Source: an uncultured Pseudorhodobacter sp.
GTDB taxonomy: Bacteria > Pseudomonadota > Alphaproteobacteria > Rhodobacterales > Rhodobacteraceae
Assembly: GCA_945957495.1 (NCBI GenBank)
Contig: CAMFLG010000032.1
Location: forward strand, 1-14,167
Direction of reading: 5' to 3'
Length of the DNA: 14,167 nt
The notes under the pieces are model-generated. The model was not told where the DNA came from. It did no database searches and saw only the letters and a program-made list of their open reading frames with translations. Both the position numbers and the translations under genes were made by a program. Shown here piece by piece: positions 12,401 through 14,167 of the stretch (positions within the stretch are counted from its first letter, which is position 1; every line of letters starts with the position of its first letter).

Positions 12401-13465
12401 ATGACAGTCACTTCCACGGGCGCGGTTGATCCGCGCCCGATCAAGATCGAATGCCGGAACCTGTGGAAGGTGTTTGGCAACAACGCCGCCCAATTCATCC
12501 GCGACCGCAACGGTCAGATCAAACCCGGCGAGATGGAGGCCGCACATCTGGTCGGCGCCGTCCGAGACGCCACGATGGAGGTGCGCGAAGGCGAAATCTT
12601 CATCGTCATGGGCCTCTCGGGGTCTGGCAAATCGACGCTGGTGCGCTGTCTTTCGCGGCTGATCGAACCCACAGCGGGGGCTTTGGAATTTGACGGCAAG
12701 GATCTGCTGCGCGCCAGCGATGCCGAACTGATCGAGATCAGGCGCCACAAGATGGGCATGGTGTTTCAACATTTTGCCCTGCTGCCGCATCTGAACGTGA
12801 TCGACAACGTGGCCTTCCCGCTGTTCATTCAGGGCGTTGGCCGCGAAGAACGCATGGCGCGGGCGCAAGAGATGATTGATCTGGTCAGCCTGAAGGGCCG
12901 CGAACACCATTTCCCTGCCCAGCTTTCCGGCGGGCAACAGCAAAGGGTCGGCATCGCGCGTTCCTTGGCGGTGGAACCCGAAATCTGGTTTCTGGATGAA
13001 CCCTTCTCGGCGCTTGACCCGCTGATCCGGCGCGAGATGCAGACAGAGCTTTTGCGCCTGCAAAGCGTGCTGAAGAAAACCATCGTCTTTATCACCCATG
13101 ATTTTGACGAGGCGATCCGTCTGGCAGACCGTATTGCCATCATGAAAGACGGCAGGATCATCCAGATCGGCACCGCCGAGGATCTGGTGATGAACCCCGC
13201 CACCGCCTATGTCGCCGAATTCACCAGCGATGTGAACCGCGCCAAGGTGCTGTCCGCCCGCAGCCTGATGCGCCCCGCCGGGGCCAATGCCGCCGGGTAT
13301 CAAACCGTGCCCGCCCGCGCGAAAATCGCCAGCTTTGCCGCCGCCATCGTCGATTCCGCCCAGCCCTTCGCCGTGGTCGAACCTGACGGGACGATCATCG
13401 GCGAGGTGACGCCCGCCGCCGTGGTCGATCTGCTGTCGGGCAAGGAACGGGGTGGCACTGCATGA
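12401..13465 (+). CDS. proV: ProV-like ATPase of the betaine-class importer
   Basis: The ATP-hydrolysing subunit that drives uptake, on the inner face of the membrane. The 354 residues show a ProV-type lead-in (LWKVFGNNAAQFI, 21-33), Walker A GLSGSGKST (71-79), Q-loop Gln123 in MVFQHFALLPH, signature LSGGQQQRVG (175-184), Walker B WFLDE (196-200), D-loop SALD and H-loop His233 in ITHDFDEA. After about 285 comes a short CBS-like tail (AAAIVDSAQPFAVVEPDGTIIGEVT), which in OpuA-type transporters senses ionic strength or nucleotides; one CBS-like unit is visible, so this is uncertain. AGGA (12390-12393) sits 7 nt before the ATG, 20 bp after the binding-protein stop. The stop overlaps the permease start by 4 nt. 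Symbol by homology; the ligand may differ from that of E. coli ProU. Confidence 0.94.
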   Translation: MTVTSTGAVDPRPIKIECRNLWKVFGNNAAQFIRDRNGQIKPGEMEAAHLVGAVRDATMEVREGEIFIVMGLSGSGKSTLVRCLSRLIEPTAGALEFDGKDLLRASDAELIEIRRHKMGMVFQHFALLPHLNVIDNVAFPLFIQGVGREERMARAQEMIDLVSLKGREHHFPAQLSGGQQQRVGIARSLAVEPEIWFLDEPFSALDPLIRREMQTELLRLQSVLKKTIVFITHDFDEAIRLADRIAIMKDGRIIQIGTAEDLVMNPATAYVAEFTSDVNRAKVLSARSLMRPAGANAAGYQTVPARAKIASFAAAIVDSAQPFAVVEPDGTIIGEVTPAAVVDLLSGKERGGTA

Positions 13466-14167
13466 CCGAGGCCGCCGCCCCAGCGCCTGTGGCCCGCATC
13501 AGGCTTGGCCGCTGGCTGGTGCCCGGCGCCATCGTTCTTGCCGCCGTGATCTGGATTTTCGGCGATCTCTGGCCCGCGCTGGTGGATTACCCTGCCAGCC
13601 TGATGCCGCCCTTCAAGGCCGCCGTGTCAGAGGTGATGGCCTGGGCCAAGGCGAACCTGACCTGGGCCACCCGCGCCATCGCCGCCGTCATTCAGGTGCC
13701 GCTGACCTTTGCCTTCAACCTGCTGTCCAAGGGCTTCAAGATCGGCCATGGCGACACGGCGATCCTGTTGCCGCGCCTGTCCTGGCTGGGGGTGACATTG
13801 GTGATGGGCTGGCTGGGCTATATCTTTGGCGGCATCCGGCTGTCGCTGCTGTGTGGTCTGGGCTTCCTTGCGCTGGCGGTGTTCAACCTGTGGGACAACG
13901 CCATGCTGACGCTGGCGCTGATCATCATCTGCGTGCCGTTCTGCGTTGGAACCGGGTTGCTGATCGGCATTCTGGGCTATTTCAACCCGCGCCTGAACCA
14001 ACGCCTGATCACCCCGGCGCTGGATCTGATGCAGACCATGCCCACCTTCGCCTATCTGATCCCGATGCTCTTGCTGTTCGGCGCAAGCCCGGTGTCGGCG
14101 CTCTTGGCCACCGGGTTTTTCGCCACCCCGCCGATGGTGCGCGCCACCATTCTGGGCCTGACCAAGG
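13462..14167 (+). CDS. proW: ProW-like permease of the betaine-class importer, partial (3' end outside window)
   Basis: The membrane subunit of the importer; 235 residues are visible before the window ends. The start ATGA (13462-13465) overlaps the ATPase stop, so the two are translationally coupled. Residues 18-37 are a first hydrophobic helix, followed by a long, moderately hydrophobic, Ala-rich region (50-90) and then dense membrane helices at about 106-124, 127-142, 148-172 and 196-221. LMQTMPTFAYLIPMLLLFGAS (189-209) and FFATPPMVRATILGL (219-233) match the conserved core of ProW/OpuAB permeases; the cytoplasmic EAA loop must lie beyond the edge. The N-terminal part before the core is long for a simple ProW, so a larger permease is possible. 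Confidence 0.93.
   Translation, partial: MTEAAAPAPVARIRLGRWLVPGAIVLAAVIWIFGDLWPALVDYPASLMPPFKAAVSEVMAWAKANLTWATRAIAAVIQVPLTFAFNLLSKGFKIGHGDTAILLPRLSWLGVTLVMGWLGYIFGGIRLSLLCGLGFLALAVFNLWDNAMLTLALIIICVPFCVGTGLLIGILGYFNPRLNQRLITPALDLMQTMPTFAYLIPMLLLFGASPVSALLATGFFATPPMVRATILGLTK

Overview
The window is high-GC DNA with short intergenic gaps and tightly packed, often divergent or convergent gene pairs. The gene content (a YghU-type glutathione transferase, pgsA-moaD-moaE, rpmI-rplT apart from infC, a small membrane-anchored RTX protein, a three-gene betaine-class ABC operon) and the protein sequences point to an alphaproteobacterium, most likely Rhodobacterales (Rhodobacter/Paracoccus-like). I see no phage, plasmid or IS gene, no CRISPR array and no rRNA or tRNA, so this looks like ordinary chromosome.

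Layout. 1-2096 (minus): the N-terminal 342 residues of creatinase, running off the left edge, behind a leader of about 135 nt that can form hairpins and has a recognisable promoter; then yghU. 2291-4419: a small zinc-ribbon protein (+) converging on a divergent SDR (-) whose catalytic residues are all replaced, then a P1-family (DmpA/NylC-like) peptidase (+). 4420-4638: three hairpin elements, two of them near-identical REP-like repeats with a GTAG head. 4639-5991 (minus): pgsA-moaD-moaE with 4-nt and 1-nt junctions. 5992-6528: no convincing gene; a 96-bp palindromic repeat, a possible decayed reading frame and the rplT terminator. 6529-7453 (minus): a small two-helix membrane protein, then rpmI-rplT from their own promoter. 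7476-7571: a second copy of the 96-bp element. 7584-9032 (minus): pyruvate kinase, predicted K+-independent, divergent from an N-formylglutamate amidohydrolase-family gene (9156-9899). 10034-11113: RTX protein. 11412-14167: substrate-binding protein, ATPase and permease (partial) of a glycine betaine/proline/TMAO-class importer.

Functionally most of this is housekeeping: phospholipid head-group synthesis, molybdopterin synthase, ribosomal proteins and glycolysis. The creatinase at one end and the quaternary/methylated-amine importer at the other both fit use of osmolyte-type nitrogen compounds, but they lie 10 kb apart and a link is only a guess.

The hunt found no new protein system. The best unexplained signal is a pair of intergenic elements of exactly 96 bp each. 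They align without gaps at about 70% identity, share a 25-nt core with one mismatch, and have outer arms of different sequence that still pair in each copy. One copy has a 13-bp perfect terminal inverted repeat flanked by a CTAA direct repeat.
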